Below, piece after piece: positions 17,798 to 26,096 of a stretch of 64,000 nucleotides of DNA. Where the stretch lies: NCBI RefSeq assembly GCF_035609205.1, contig NZ_CP141184.1:3624501-3688500 (forward strand). Reading direction: 5' to 3'. Position 1 is the first letter of the stretch, and the number at the start of each line of letters is the position of its first letter. Source of the stretch: Hymenobacter sp. GOD-10R. Its GTDB lineage: Bacteria > Bacteroidota > Bacteroidia > Cytophagales > Hymenobacteraceae. The translations under genes were made by a program, and so were the position numbers. The notes beneath the pieces were generated by a model, which saw only the letters and a program-made list of their open reading frames with translations, made no database searches and was not told the DNA's origin.

Positions 17798-19036
17798 GTG
17801 AATACTCACGAAACCCGCGCCGCCCACATCATGCGGCGCATCCAAGAGCTAGCCACCATCAGCGAAGACACGCAGGGCATCACGCGCACCTTCGGCACGC
17901 CAGCATTTGTGGCCGGCCGCGACCTAGTGCAAAGCTGGATGCAAGCCGCCGGCCTAGCTGTGCGCGTCGACAGCATTGGCAACCTGCGCGTCCGCTTAAC
18001 GAGCAAGAACCTCACGGCCAAAACCTTCGTGCTAGCCTCCCACATCGATACAGTGGTGAATGCTGGCAAATTCGACGGTCCGCTTGGGGTGCTGCTTGGG
18101 CTGGATATGCTGGAGCAACTCATGCAGCAGCAAGTGCAGCTACCATTCCACCTGGAGCTGATTGCCTTCAGCGACGAGGAAGGTGTGCGCTATCATACCA
18201 CCTACCTAGGTAGCAAAGTGGTAACGGGCGCATTTGATCAGAGCCTGCTGCAACGGCGAGACGCCAAGGGCATTACGCTCGCTGAGGCCATCACCACGAT
18301 GGGTGGCAACGTGGAGCAGCTAGCTTCCGACGCCATTCCGGCGGCTGACTGGCTCGGGTACTTTGAGGTGCACATTGAGCAAGGCCCGGTGCTGTGGGAG
18401 CGGGATATTCCGGTGGCGGTAGTGACGGCTATTGCCGGGCAGCAGCGCGTGGAGGTCACCTTCCAAGGCATGGCCGGCCACGCTGGCACGGTGCCTATGG
18501 ATATGCGCCAAGACGCCCTAGCTGGTGCCGCAGAGTTCGTGCTGGCCGTGGAGCAGTTTGGCCTCGCGCACAAGGAGAACATTGTCGCCACTGTAGGCAA
18601 GCTGGACGTGCGCAATGCCGCCAGCAACGTCATTCCCGGCGAAGTGACGTGCAGCCTCGACCTACGCAGCGCCGATGCCACTCGCCTTGCTTCTGCCTAC
18701 GACGCGCTGTACGCCACAACCGAGGGCATTGTGCGCAGCCGTAACCTCGTTCTGCGCTGGGAGCTTATCCAGTACACCGCGCCCATCACGTGCGACACCG
18801 CGTTAAATAAAAAGCTCGCCCAAGCCATCACCGAATCAGGCCACGAAGTTGTGTCGCTGGTGAGCGGGGCCGGCCACGATGCCGTACCCATTTCGGTAGT
18901 TTCGCCCGCTACGATGATGTTTGTGCGCTGCTTCAAGGGCATCAGCCATAATCCGCTGGAAAATGTGGAGGAGCGCGACCTAGCTGCCACCTTGCAAGTC
19001 GTCGACCGTTTTCTTTCCTCACTCATTTCCTCTTAA
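17798..19036 (+). CDS. allC: allantoate amidohydrolase (M20/hydantoinase-carbamoylase family)
   Basis: The enzyme hydrolyses allantoate to ureidoglycine, CO2 and ammonia. It belongs to the dimetal M20 family: His82 (SHIDTV), Asp93, the Glu127-Glu128 pair (FSDEEG), a later His in YFEVHIEQGP and GAGHDA near the C-terminus. The dimerisation lid contains GMAGHAGTVPMDMRQDAL. Translation starts at a GTG (17798), with no better start nearby. The family also includes ureidoglycolate amidohydrolases and N-carbamoylases, which cannot be fully separated by eye. The adjacent allB and ureidoglycine aminohydrolase genes favour allantoate. Confidence 0.92.
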   Translation: MNTHETRAAHIMRRIQELATISEDTQGITRTFGTPAFVAGRDLVQSWMQAAGLAVRVDSIGNLRVRLTSKNLTAKTFVLASHIDTVVNAGKFDGPLGVLLGLDMLEQLMQQQVQLPFHLELIAFSDEEGVRYHTTYLGSKVVTGAFDQSLLQRRDAKGITLAEAITTMGGNVEQLASDAIPAADWLGYFEVHIEQGPVLWERDIPVAVVTAIAGQQRVEVTFQGMAGHAGTVPMDMRQDALAGAAEFVLAVEQFGLAHKENIVATVGKLDVRNAASNVIPGEVTCSLDLRSADATRLASAYDALYATTEGIVRSRNLVLRWELIQYTAPITCDTALNKKLAQAITESGHEVVSLVSGAGHDAVPISVVSPATMMFVRCFKGISHNPLENVEERDLAATLQVVDRFLSSLISS

Positions 19037-19044
19037 TTGTCTGT

Positions 19045-19110
19045 CCGAGCTGGGCGAGGAAAATAGGTAACGAATCTAGGTACCAGCTCCAGATTCCTCG
19101 CCCGGCTCGG
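19045..19110. repeat. intergenic inverted repeat, family B variant
   Basis: Arms ccgagctgggcgagga (19045-19060) and tcctcgcccggctcgg (19095-19110) pair with one mismatch. It occupies the allC to ureidoglycine aminohydrolase gap. Flanking bases (gtctgt, aataacag) echo the family B element at 15340. Confidence 0.75.
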
Positions 19111-19137
19111 AATAACAGTCCTGTTTAAGCCCATCCC

Positions 19138-19884
19138 ATGGAAATTTCTGCCCTCACCCGCTCCGTCGTCAAGCGCAACCACGCCGTCATCAGCCCCGAT
19201 GGCTACGTCAACAGCAACGTACCCGGCTGGACCAACTGCACGGTCAACGTCATTATTAACGAGCAGATGGGCGCCCGCTTGTGCCAAACCATCGTCACGC
19301 TGCGCGAAGGCGGTCGGCTGGAGGGCAAGACCATAGCTTCACAAATCTTCTTCTACGTGGTGGAAGGTCAGATTGAGGTCAGCGTAGCGAGCGAACAGAA
19401 GACGCTGTCCAAGAACCAGTTCGTATACGTGCCGATTGATAAGGAATACCTGTTCCAGAATCCCACCGAAGGCACGCAACTCTTGACTTTCCATAAAGTG
19501 TACGAGCCGCTGGAAAGCTACGCTGTGCCAGGCGTTTTCTTCGGTGAGAAGGACGATTCGAAAGCGCCCATCTTCATGAATGATGAGGCCCTACGCATCC
19601 AGGAGTTGCTGCCCAACGAGCTAGGCTTCGACATGGCCGTGAACATCTTCACCTACGACCTAGGCGGGCACCTGCCCATGGTCGAAACGCACATTATGGA
19701 ACACGGCCTGCTTTACCTGCAAGGCCAAGCCGTGTACATGCTCGACCACGAATGGTACCCCGTCAAAAAAGGCGACTCTATCTGGATGGCGCCCTATTGC
19801 CAGCAATGGGCCACCACCATGGGCAAAGAGCCTTCGGTGTACATCTACTACAAGAACGTCAATCGTTTCCCAACCGTGGTGTAG
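19138..19884 (+). CDS. allE: (S)-ureidoglycine aminohydrolase, bicupin
   Basis: This manganese bicupin converts (S)-ureidoglycine to (S)-ureidoglycolate and ammonia, immediately after allantoate amidohydrolase. It was formerly called YlbA/GlxB. The protein has two cupin domains (about residues 45-120 and 175-245). The second carries the metal-binding segment ETHIMEHGLLYLQG, matching the Glu-His-His pattern of characterised enzymes, and APYCQQW supplies the Gln. The 248 residues are typical. It has its own intergenic space on both sides, each filled by an inverted repeat. Confidence 0.93.
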   Translation: MEISALTRSVVKRNHAVISPDGYVNSNVPGWTNCTVNVIINEQMGARLCQTIVTLREGGRLEGKTIASQIFFYVVEGQIEVSVASEQKTLSKNQFVYVPIDKEYLFQNPTEGTQLLTFHKVYEPLESYAVPGVFFGEKDDSKAPIFMNDEALRIQELLPNELGFDMAVNIFTYDLGGHLPMVETHIMEHGLLYLQGQAVYMLDHEWYPVKKGDSIWMAPYCQQWATTMGKEPSVYIYYKNVNRFPTVV

Positions 19885-19901
19885 CATCCTTGTAAGTACG
19901 T

Positions 19902-20008
19902 GTCATGCTGAGCTTGCCGAAGCATCTCGCGTGCAATGCTAACTTCAATCACTAAAACGTACGACTGCAACGACCGAACGCGAGATGCTTCGACAAGCTC
20001 AGCATGAC
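19902..20008. repeat. intergenic inverted repeat with 31-base arms
   Basis: Arms at 19902-19932 and 19978-20008 are inverted copies with one mismatch in 31 (core gtcatgctgagcttg). The loop is 45 bases. Palindromes beginning gtcatgctgagc are, to my knowledge, a widespread intergenic type in several phyla, including this one. Confidence 0.85.
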
Positions 20009-20061
20009 CGTCTGTTTGAACAATACTACCTAGCTTTTTGCCAGGTACCTTCAACAACTGA

Positions 20062-20568
20062 ATGACTCTCTCCGAACTCAACCAGCTCGACAAACCTACC
20101 CTAGCTCTCGCCCTTGGCAAATGCTGCGGCGCTACTGCTTGGATAGAAGACATGTGTCAGCTTTTTCCCGTGCCCGACGAGCAAACCCTATTCGATAAAG
20201 CTCGCGAAATCTGGTACGACCTAGCTGAAAGCGACTGGCTTGAAGCCTTCACCCATCACCCAAAAATTGGGGACATCAACTCGCTGAAGGAGAAGTTTGC
20301 CAGCACCAGTACGTGGGCGGCTGGCGAACAAGGCGCCGTGCAACAAGCCTCACAGCAAGTGCTAGAGGCACTAGCCGCCGGCAACACAGCGTACGAGGAT
20401 AAGTTCGGCTATATTTTTATCGTCTGCGCGACGGGCAAATCGGCGGCGGAAATGCTGTCGTTATTGCAAGCTAGGCTCCCGAACTCGCCTGAAGATGAAG
20501 TCAAAATTGCCATGGGCGAGCAAGCCAAAATCACGCAGATTCGCCTAGAAAAACTGTTAGCCGCATGA
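20062..20568 (+). CDS. uraD: OHCU decarboxylase
   Basis: It decarboxylates 2-oxo-4-hydroxy-4-carboxy-5-ureidoimidazoline to (S)-allantoin, the last step of the urate-to-allantoin branch. The 168-residue all-helical protein carries the catalytic HPKIGD (His66), the Glu in AAGEQGA, and FGYIFIVCATGKSA, all hallmarks of the family. Its stop overlaps the uraH start by four bases (ATGA), so the two are translationally coupled, consistent with sequential reactions on unstable intermediates. Confidence 0.96.
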   Translation: MTLSELNQLDKPTLALALGKCCGATAWIEDMCQLFPVPDEQTLFDKAREIWYDLAESDWLEAFTHHPKIGDINSLKEKFASTSTWAAGEQGAVQQASQQVLEALAAGNTAYEDKFGYIFIVCATGKSAAEMLSLLQARLPNSPEDEVKIAMGEQAKITQIRLEKLLAA

Positions 20569-20903
20569 GCCAACTCACAACCCACATTCTGGACACCACC
20601 CGCGGCAAACCAGCCCAAGGTGTTTCCATCGTCTTGTACAGCCAGCAAGAAGATGCGTGGCAAGAGCGAGCCCGTGGCACCACCAATCAAGACGGCCGCA
20701 TCACGGATTTGCTGCCGCAAGATGAACTCCTGGCTCTTGGTACCTACAAGCTGAAGTTTCTGACCCAAGAGTACTTCGACCAGTTAGGTACAACTACTTT
20801 TTACCCGTTCGTAGAAATCGTTTTTTCGGTGCAAACGCAGGAGCACTACCACGTGCCGCTGCTGCTGAACCCATTCGGCTATTCCACCTACCGCGGCTCT
20901 TGA
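20565..20903 (+). CDS. uraH: 5-hydroxyisourate hydrolase (transthyretin-like)
   Basis: It hydrolyses 5-hydroxyisourate, the uricase product, to OHCU. The 112-residue protein has the transthyretin-like fold signatures: THILDTTRGKPA at the start (His7), the central PFVEIVF strand, HYHVPLLLNPFGYSTY, and the diagnostic C-terminal YRGS. It has no signal peptide, so it acts in the cytoplasm. It overlaps uraD by four bases and is followed at once by a family A repeat. Confidence 0.97.
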   Translation: MSQLTTHILDTTRGKPAQGVSIVLYSQQEDAWQERARGTTNQDGRITDLLPQDELLALGTYKLKFLTQEYFDQLGTTTFYPFVEIVFSVQTQEHYHVPLLLNPFGYSTYRGS

Positions 20904-20906
20904 ACG

Positions 20907-21010
20907 GTGTAGAGACACATACTTGTGTCTCCCCGTTGAACGACTTGTGCTAGAACGACCTAGGTAAACAACATTAGCAACGATCGAGACGCAAGTATGC
21001 GTCTCTACAC
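20907..21010. repeat. inverted-repeat element, family A, copy 2
   Basis: Arms gtgtagagac (20907-20916) and gtctctacac (21001-21010) are exact inverted repeats. Internal hairpins sit at each end (agacacatacttgtgtct; gagacgcaagtatgcgtctc). The interior aligns with copy 1 at 10642-10765 but lacks about 20 bases. It separates uraH from the next gene and ends ten bases before that start codon. Confidence 0.85.
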
Positions 21011-21019
21011 TCATTCCAC

Positions 21020-22456
21020 ATGAAGCTCAGCATACAAGACTCGGATAAAGAGCAGCTCCTGAATCAACTAGGCGTTGCTAACGTTAAGTTTCAGCAATCC
21101 TACCCCGGCGACAAACCCGACCGCCAGCCGGTGCACACGGTGTACGGTGGCGCCAACCTCTTCAAGGCTGACACCTGCGTGCGCATGGGCGACATTGCTC
21201 TGAACAATCTCAAAACCTATGCGCCCAACTTCGTGGAGCTAGCTAGGGTGCTACAGTTGAAGAACTACGAGCACCTGCCCACGCTGGAAAAGGACATTGC
21301 CGACCTGACCGCCCGCCTCGACGCCATTACCGAAGCGGAACGCAAAAGAGAACACGCTTGGCTAGCGTATTCGGTCTACAACAAGATCGTGAAGAAACTC
21401 AAAACGGAGCCGGTGGAGGATTTCCGGATTGATTTCGAGGATGGCTTCGGCAACCGTCCCGACGCGGAGGAAGATGCCACCGCCGTGCAAGCCGCCAACG
21501 AAGTAGCCGTGGGCATGCAAAACGGAACCCTGTCTCCTTTCATTGGCATTCGCATTAAGCCGTTCACCGAGGATTTGAAGTACCGCGGCGTGCGCACGCT
21601 CGACATCTTCCTAACCACGCTATTGGAAAAAACTGGCGGCAAGCTGCCTAGCAACTTCGTGGTAATGCTGCCCAAGGTGACCATCCCCGAGCAGATGACG
21701 ACCATGGTACGTCTGTTTGAACTGCTGGAAAAAGCCAACAACCTAGCTCCCGGCACCTTGCGCATGGAGACGATGGTGGAAGCCACCCAAATCATCATGG
21801 ATGAGGAAGGCCGCAACCCGCTCATGCGCATCATTCGGGCGAGTGAAGGCCGGTGCATCGCCGCGCACTTCGGCACCTACGACTACACGGCGTCGGCGGG
21901 CATCACGGCCAAGTACCAGACCATGGCCCATCCCGTGTGCGACTTTGCCCACCACATGACCAAAGTGGCCCTCGGTGGCACCGGCATCTTCCTCTCCGAT
22001 GGCGCTACCAACGTGATGCCCATTGGTCCGCACCGGGGTGAGCACCTGAGCTTTGAGCAACAGAAGGAAAACCGCGACTCAGTGCATAATGCGTGGCGCC
22101 AGGGTTTTCACCACACCACCCACTCGCTCATCAACGGCCTCTACCAAGGTTGGGACCTGAACCCAGCGCAGCTGCCCATGCGCTACGCCGCTACTTATAA
22201 CTTCTTCCTCAGCAGCTACGACGATGCCGTGTTCCGCCTAAAAACCTTTGTGGAGCGCGCCGCCATTTCCACACTCACCGGCGACATCTTCGACGATGCC
22301 GCGACGGGCCAGGGCTTACTCAACTTCTTCCTCAAAGCGCTGAACTGCGGCGCCATCACGGAAGAGGAGATCGTAGCCACGGGTCTCACAAAGGAGGAAA
22401 TCAACACCCGTTCCTTCTTCCGCATCTTGGAAGGTCGCCGCCAGAAAACGGCCTAG
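21020..22456 (+). CDS. malate synthase/citrate lyase-like protein (DUF6986 type)
   Basis: The 478-residue protein appears to be a PEP-utilising/HpcH-like TIM barrel of the DUF6986 type. Acidic metal-site candidates lie in DFRIDFEDGFGNRP (about residues 135-148), with GIRIKPF, VVMLPKV and LRMETMVEATQ as the following barrel strands and AAHFGTYDYTASAG later. Such barrels condense or cleave C-C bonds using acyl-CoA or pyruvate. No experimental function is known to me. As the last gene of a pathway that yields glyoxylate, it could use glyoxylate in a malate-synthase-like reaction (inference). A hairpin terminator follows at 22481. Confidence applies to the gene and fold, not to the reaction. Confidence 0.8.
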   Translation: MKLSIQDSDKEQLLNQLGVANVKFQQSYPGDKPDRQPVHTVYGGANLFKADTCVRMGDIALNNLKTYAPNFVELARVLQLKNYEHLPTLEKDIADLTARLDAITEAERKREHAWLAYSVYNKIVKKLKTEPVEDFRIDFEDGFGNRPDAEEDATAVQAANEVAVGMQNGTLSPFIGIRIKPFTEDLKYRGVRTLDIFLTTLLEKTGGKLPSNFVVMLPKVTIPEQMTTMVRLFELLEKANNLAPGTLRMETMVEATQIIMDEEGRNPLMRIIRASEGRCIAAHFGTYDYTASAGITAKYQTMAHPVCDFAHHMTKVALGGTGIFLSDGATNVMPIGPHRGEHLSFEQQKENRDSVHNAWRQGFHHTTHSLINGLYQGWDLNPAQLPMRYAATYNFFLSSYDDAVFRLKTFVERAAISTLTGDIFDDAATGQGLLNFFLKALNCGAITEEEIVATGLTKEEINTRSFFRILEGRRQKTA

Positions 22457-22480
22457 CTTTTTGCAGTCTACTGCCTCAAC

Positions 22481-22515
22481 AAGAGCTTCCTATAGTTAGG
22501 AAGCTCTTTTGTTTA
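22481..22515 (+). terminator. intrinsic terminator after the purine cluster
   Basis: An 11-bp perfect stem (aagagcttcct / aggaagctctt, arms 22481-22491 and 22498-22508) with a six-base loop is followed by ttgttt. It lies 25 bases after the stop of the DUF6986-type gene. Confidence 0.85.
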
Positions 22516-22704
22516 ACCTAGATTAAGCGGCTGATGTGCTTCCTTCAAAATCTACAGAGTAGCCTGCTAGGTAAGGCTGAGCTTGTGTTTGCACGAGGCT
22601 TGCCCGACCTTGTTTGTTGAACTTGTTGGTAACGCTTAGCTGTCCTAGGCAGCAAAAGACTTACTCCCGGCTCTATTCTCTCCCGGCCATTTTATTACCT
22701 GACG

Positions 22705-24162
22705 ATGCAGCAGCTTACTGCCGAAAAAGTACCCGCTCTCAAAAGCCAACCCCTCAAAATAAGTAGCTTACCCTGGATTCAAGTTGCCCCTGATGCTCCG
22801 TATTTCATCACGGAGGAAGGCCAAAACTGGACGCCAATTGGACAGAACGACGCCATCACATGGCCAGATTTTGCCGGCTTATTCCGGCGCAAAAACCTGG
22901 CGGCCGTGGAAGGGCACCTAGCGTGGCTAGCCAGCCATGGCGTGACGTGTCTGCGCTTTATGCTGGAGTACTGCCAAACTGAAAATCGCTACCTCGAGCG
23001 GCCCGTCGGGCAGTTTCAGCCAAACATGGTGCGCCTCTGGGACGATTTGTTTGCGCTCTGCGAGCAGTATGGCTTGCGCGTGCTCCTCACTCCCTACGAT
23101 ACATTTTGGATGTGGATTCGCTGGCACAAACATCCATACAACCAAGCAAATGGTGGTCCGTGCGATGCTCGAAATCGGTGGCTGCTGAGCCCTGCTATGC
23201 TAGATGCCATCAAGAACCGACTGACCTTCGCGGCGGAACGCTGGGGAGGCAGCGGAGCGCTGTTTGCCTGGGATCTATGGAACGAGATTCACCCCGCTCA
23301 TGCTGGCGACCGTACGGAGGCTTTCTATGACTTCATTCAGGAAATAGGAAGCCACCTGCGGACCGTAGAAATGCAGTGCTATGGCCGTACCCATCCGCAA
23401 ACGGTGTCGCTGTTCGGCCCTGTGCTGCGTGACCACCCGGCCGTTGCGGATGTTATTTTTCGGCATCCGCAACTGGATTTTGCCTCCACCCACTTCTACG
23501 ACGCCGCCACCATTGACAACCCAAAGGATACGATTGGGTCGGCCATTTGCACCGGCGCTTTGGTGCGCGAAGCCTTAGAACATCTGTATGTGCCTAAGCC
23601 TTTCTTCGACAGTGAGCACGGCCCAATCCACGCCTTCAAAGATCGTCGCCGTACTCTGCCCGAGCCGTTCGATGATGAGTACTTCCGCCACATCCAGTGG
23701 GCGCACCTAGCTTCGGGCGGCGCAGGTGGTGGCATGCGCTGGCCCAACCGTCACCCGCACGTGTTGACGCACGGTATGCGAGCCGCCCAACGTAGTTTGG
23801 CTGGTTTCACAAAGCTGATTGATTGGTCACAGTTCCGGCGGCGCAACCTCAACCATGAGGTGCAGCTTTCAACGCCTGCCTTTGCCACCTTTGCCTGTGG
23901 CGATGCCGAACAAGCCGTAGTGTGGCTGCTGCGCCAGGATAGCACCACGAAAAGAGCCGGCACCATCATGAAGAACGTGAAACCCGTAGCAGCCCAACTG
24001 ACGGTACCGGGCCTGCAAGAAGGCAGCTACACAATCTACTTATGGGACACCCTAGCGGGTAACGAGCTAGGTCAGCTGCACTCACAAGCTACCGATGGCA
24101 ACTTGATCATCGATTTACCACTGATCAGCGCCGACCTAGCCCTAGCAATTGTGAAGGCATAG
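22705..24162 (+). CDS. clan GH-A glycoside hydrolase, GH5-like
   Basis: The 485-residue protein has a (beta/alpha)8 barrel of the GH5/mannanase type. Glu194 in WDLWNEIHP is the expected acid/base and Glu304 in FFDSEHGPIH the expected nucleophile; both follow barrel strands 4 and 7 by spacing. A C-terminal beta-sandwich (about 400-485) follows. No signal peptide or lipobox is present, so it should act in the cytoplasm, unlike most secreted endoglycanases. The substrate is unknown; mannosides or other short oligosaccharides are possible. It stands alone between two terminators. Confidence 0.82.
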   Translation: MQQLTAEKVPALKSQPLKISSLPWIQVAPDAPYFITEEGQNWTPIGQNDAITWPDFAGLFRRKNLAAVEGHLAWLASHGVTCLRFMLEYCQTENRYLERPVGQFQPNMVRLWDDLFALCEQYGLRVLLTPYDTFWMWIRWHKHPYNQANGGPCDARNRWLLSPAMLDAIKNRLTFAAERWGGSGALFAWDLWNEIHPAHAGDRTEAFYDFIQEIGSHLRTVEMQCYGRTHPQTVSLFGPVLRDHPAVADVIFRHPQLDFASTHFYDAATIDNPKDTIGSAICTGALVREALEHLYVPKPFFDSEHGPIHAFKDRRRTLPEPFDDEYFRHIQWAHLASGGAGGGMRWPNRHPHVLTHGMRAAQRSLAGFTKLIDWSQFRRRNLNHEVQLSTPAFATFACGDAEQAVVWLLRQDSTTKRAGTIMKNVKPVAAQLTVPGLQEGSYTIYLWDTLAGNELGQLHSQATDGNLIIDLPLISADLALAIVKA

Positions 24163-24198
24163 GAAGGCATCATGACACCTTCGCCTGTTGAACGACAG

Positions 24199-24248
24199 GA
24201 CTAAACAAAAGGGACGTTCCGCGTGCGGAACGTCCCTTTTGTTTAGTC
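24199..24248. terminator. bidirectional terminator between convergent genes
   Basis: A perfect 24-bp stem (24199-24222 and 24225-24248) carries aaaa on the left and tttt on the right, so it can terminate both the GH-A gene and the minus-strand SDR gene. Confidence 0.9.
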
Positions 24249-24266
24249 GCCAAAGCTAGCTACCTG

Positions 24267-25292
24267 CTACTCTTGCTTGTCTTTGTCCTCGTCTCTGCTG
24301 TTCTGCAAAGCTAGCACCGTAGTACCTAGCACTGCCGCTACGGCTACACCAGCGAGCACCGGGTGAATAGTAGCACGGGTATACAGACTTTTCTTCATCA
24401 CGTATCCCGGATGGTCGCCGTGCACTTGCCCATCGTTGCTGGGCTGGTGCAGGGAACCGGCTGGGTTGCGGGGCGGTTCGTCGCGGGCTTGTAGCTTCAT
24501 CGTTACTTTCTCGTTGACGAAGTCCATGAAGCTCGGCACGTTCTTGTTCAGGCTGCTCATCATCTTCCCACCCCCACCAATGTAGATGTCGCGCTCAGGA
24601 TGGGCAGCTGCGTGCAGGATAGCCACGGCTACTTCTTCAGGTTGGTACACGGGCGGTGGCAGCTTAGGCTCCTTATCCATGTAGTTTTTGGCGTGCTGCG
24701 GAAACGGCGTATTGATGGCTGATGGCTTGATGAGTGTGACCGAAACCGGTGCATCTTCTTCTTCCAGCTCAATGCGCAACGCGTCCGTGAACCCTTTAAT
24801 GGCGTGCTTGCTGGCCGAGTACATTCCCTGCAGCGGGAAAGCAATATCGGAGGCCACACTACCTAGGTTGATGAGCGCCCCCCCGTGCTGCTTCAGATGC
24901 TTGATGGCTTCTAAAGAGCCGTTCACGACACCCCAGAAGTTGGTCTCGAACATACGCCGGTTGTCAGCGTCGCTTACTTCTTCCAGCCGTCCCCAAATGG
25001 AGGCAGCGGCGTTGTTTACCCACGTATCGAATCCGCCGAACTGCGTTTTGGCCGCTTGAGCAATGCGTTCAATATCAGAAATGTTGCCTACATCCGCTAC
25101 AACGGTGGCTACGTGGCCACCCTTGCTGCGAATTTCTTCGGCAGCCTGACTCAGCTCCTGTTCGCTGCGGGCGGCCAGCACGACTTTCGCGCCTTTTGCA
25201 GCCGCGCCTTTTGCGGTAGCAAGTCCGATACCGCTCGTGGCACCGGTTATAACGATTATCTGCTGATTAAGTGGTTTTAACTTAGGTGGCAT
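24267..25292 (-). CDS. membrane-anchored SDR oxidoreductase
   Basis: The N-terminal 250 residues are a classical SDR: TGATSGIG near 16-23, NNAA near 93 and YSASK near 158 with the catalytic Tyr and Lys. The family resembles the general SDRs often named YqjQ/DltE-like. After a proline-rich, polar linker, a single hydrophobic helix (about 311-330, VLAGVAVAAVLGTTVLAL) and a charged tail follow. The catalytic domain would therefore be tethered to the inner membrane from the cytoplasm. The substrate is unknown. It shares a terminator with the convergent GH-A gene. Confidence 0.88.
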   Translation of the reverse strand: MPPKLKPLNQQIIVITGATSGIGLATAKGAAAKGAKVVLAARSEQELSQAAEEIRSKGGHVATVVADVGNISDIERIAQAAKTQFGGFDTWVNNAAASIWGRLEEVSDADNRRMFETNFWGVVNGSLEAIKHLKQHGGALINLGSVASDIAFPLQGMYSASKHAIKGFTDALRIELEEEDAPVSVTLIKPSAINTPFPQHAKNYMDKEPKLPPPVYQPEEVAVAILHAAAHPERDIYIGGGGKMMSSLNKNVPSFMDFVNEKVTMKLQARDEPPRNPAGSLHQPSNDGQVHGDHPGYVMKKSLYTRATIHPVLAGVAVAAVLGTTVLALQNSRDEDKDKQE

Positions 25293-25416
25293 TGGCTTAG
25301 GGATTATGGTGGGCTAGCTTCAGACTAGTTCTTCCAGCTAGGTATCTAAGCTTCAACGCTCTTTATTTTGAACGGTTACCTATTAAATTATGAGCAACAG
25401 ATAAGCTCAACCGCAC

Positions 25417-25462
25417 AAAAAGCCCTGGCAGCACAACTACGGTCGTGCTGCCAGGGCTTTTT
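25417..25462 (-). terminator. intrinsic terminator after the Nudix gene
   Basis: An 18-bp perfect stem (arms 25417-25434 and 25445-25462) ends in five Ts on the minus strand. It lies 28 bases past the Nudix stop codon. Confidence 0.9.
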
Positions 25463-25490
25463 ACAGATCCTCTTTGTAACTGCTAGCTAC

Positions 25491-26045
25491 CTAGGCCTGC
25501 AGTTTACGCAGCGCAAGCAGGCATAGCGCCACCGACCCAGAAACACGAATTTGTCCACCGAGCACCATCCCTTCTATCTCGGCCAGCGGTACGCGTAGCA
25601 CTTCAATGTTCTCCGTTTCATCGAGGTCCTGACTGGCAACTTGCCGGGCATTGCGGGCCAGAAAAAAGTAGATCCGGTTGGTGTCTTTCGTAGGATTATC
25701 CATGACCTCCAGCAGCAGTTCTATCGACTCGGGCGCGTAGCCAGTTTCTTCCAGCAACTCGCGTTTAGCTGCCTCCGAGGGCACGTCTTCGCCTTCATCA
25801 ATAACGCCACCGGGCAATTCAATCAGAATCTCGCTAGCCGCGTGCTTGTATTGGCGTACGAGCAACACATGGTGGTCATCCGTCACGGCAAAGATCAAGA
25901 CTACATTTTGCCGCACACTAACGAAGTAGTCGTCGAGTATTTGGCCTGTGGGTAGTTCCACATGGTCGCGCCGTAGCGTGTACCACTTATGATCAAAAAC
26001 AATATCTGATTTCAGCGTCTTCCAACGCGCTATGTCATTTGACAT
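25491..26045 (-). CDS. Nudix hydrolase, ADP-ribose pyrophosphatase-like
   Basis: It hydrolyses nucleoside diphosphate derivatives, most likely ADP-ribose or ADP-sugars. The full Nudix box is present (GGVIDEGEDVPSEAAKRELL followed by EETGY), matching G-x5-E-x7-REUxEExGU. The N-terminal strands carry the KHAASEILIELPGG lead-in of the ADPRase subgroup. I place the start at ATG 26045 (MSNDIARW). An upstream in-frame ATG at 26096 would add a hydrophobic stretch not expected of this soluble family, but it cannot be excluded. Confidence 0.9.
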   Translation of the reverse strand: MSNDIARWKTLKSDIVFDHKWYTLRRDHVELPTGQILDDYFVSVRQNVVLIFAVTDDHHVLLVRQYKHAASEILIELPGGVIDEGEDVPSEAAKRELLEETGYAPESIELLLEVMDNPTKDTNRIYFFLARNARQVASQDLDETENIEVLRVPLAEIEGMVLGGQIRVSGSVALCLLALRKLQA

Positions 26046-26096
26046 GGGAAGATGAGTAGTTGGTAATAGCGCTAAGATATAGGTGAGCAAATACAA

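Noticed and set aside
17701..18213. 170-codon open frame overlapping the allC start
   Set aside because: It begins inside an inverted repeat and runs in another frame of allC; the sequence is Arg/Pro/His-rich, as in shadow frames of GC-rich genes.
10642..21010. repeats in the purine cluster as a CRISPR array
   Set aside because: The repeats are palindromic, differ from each other, lie thousands of bases apart and there are no regular spacers or cas genes.
24199..24248. 24-bp hairpin as a mobile-element end
   Set aside because: It lies between convergent genes with A/T tracts on both sides, so a bidirectional terminator explains it.
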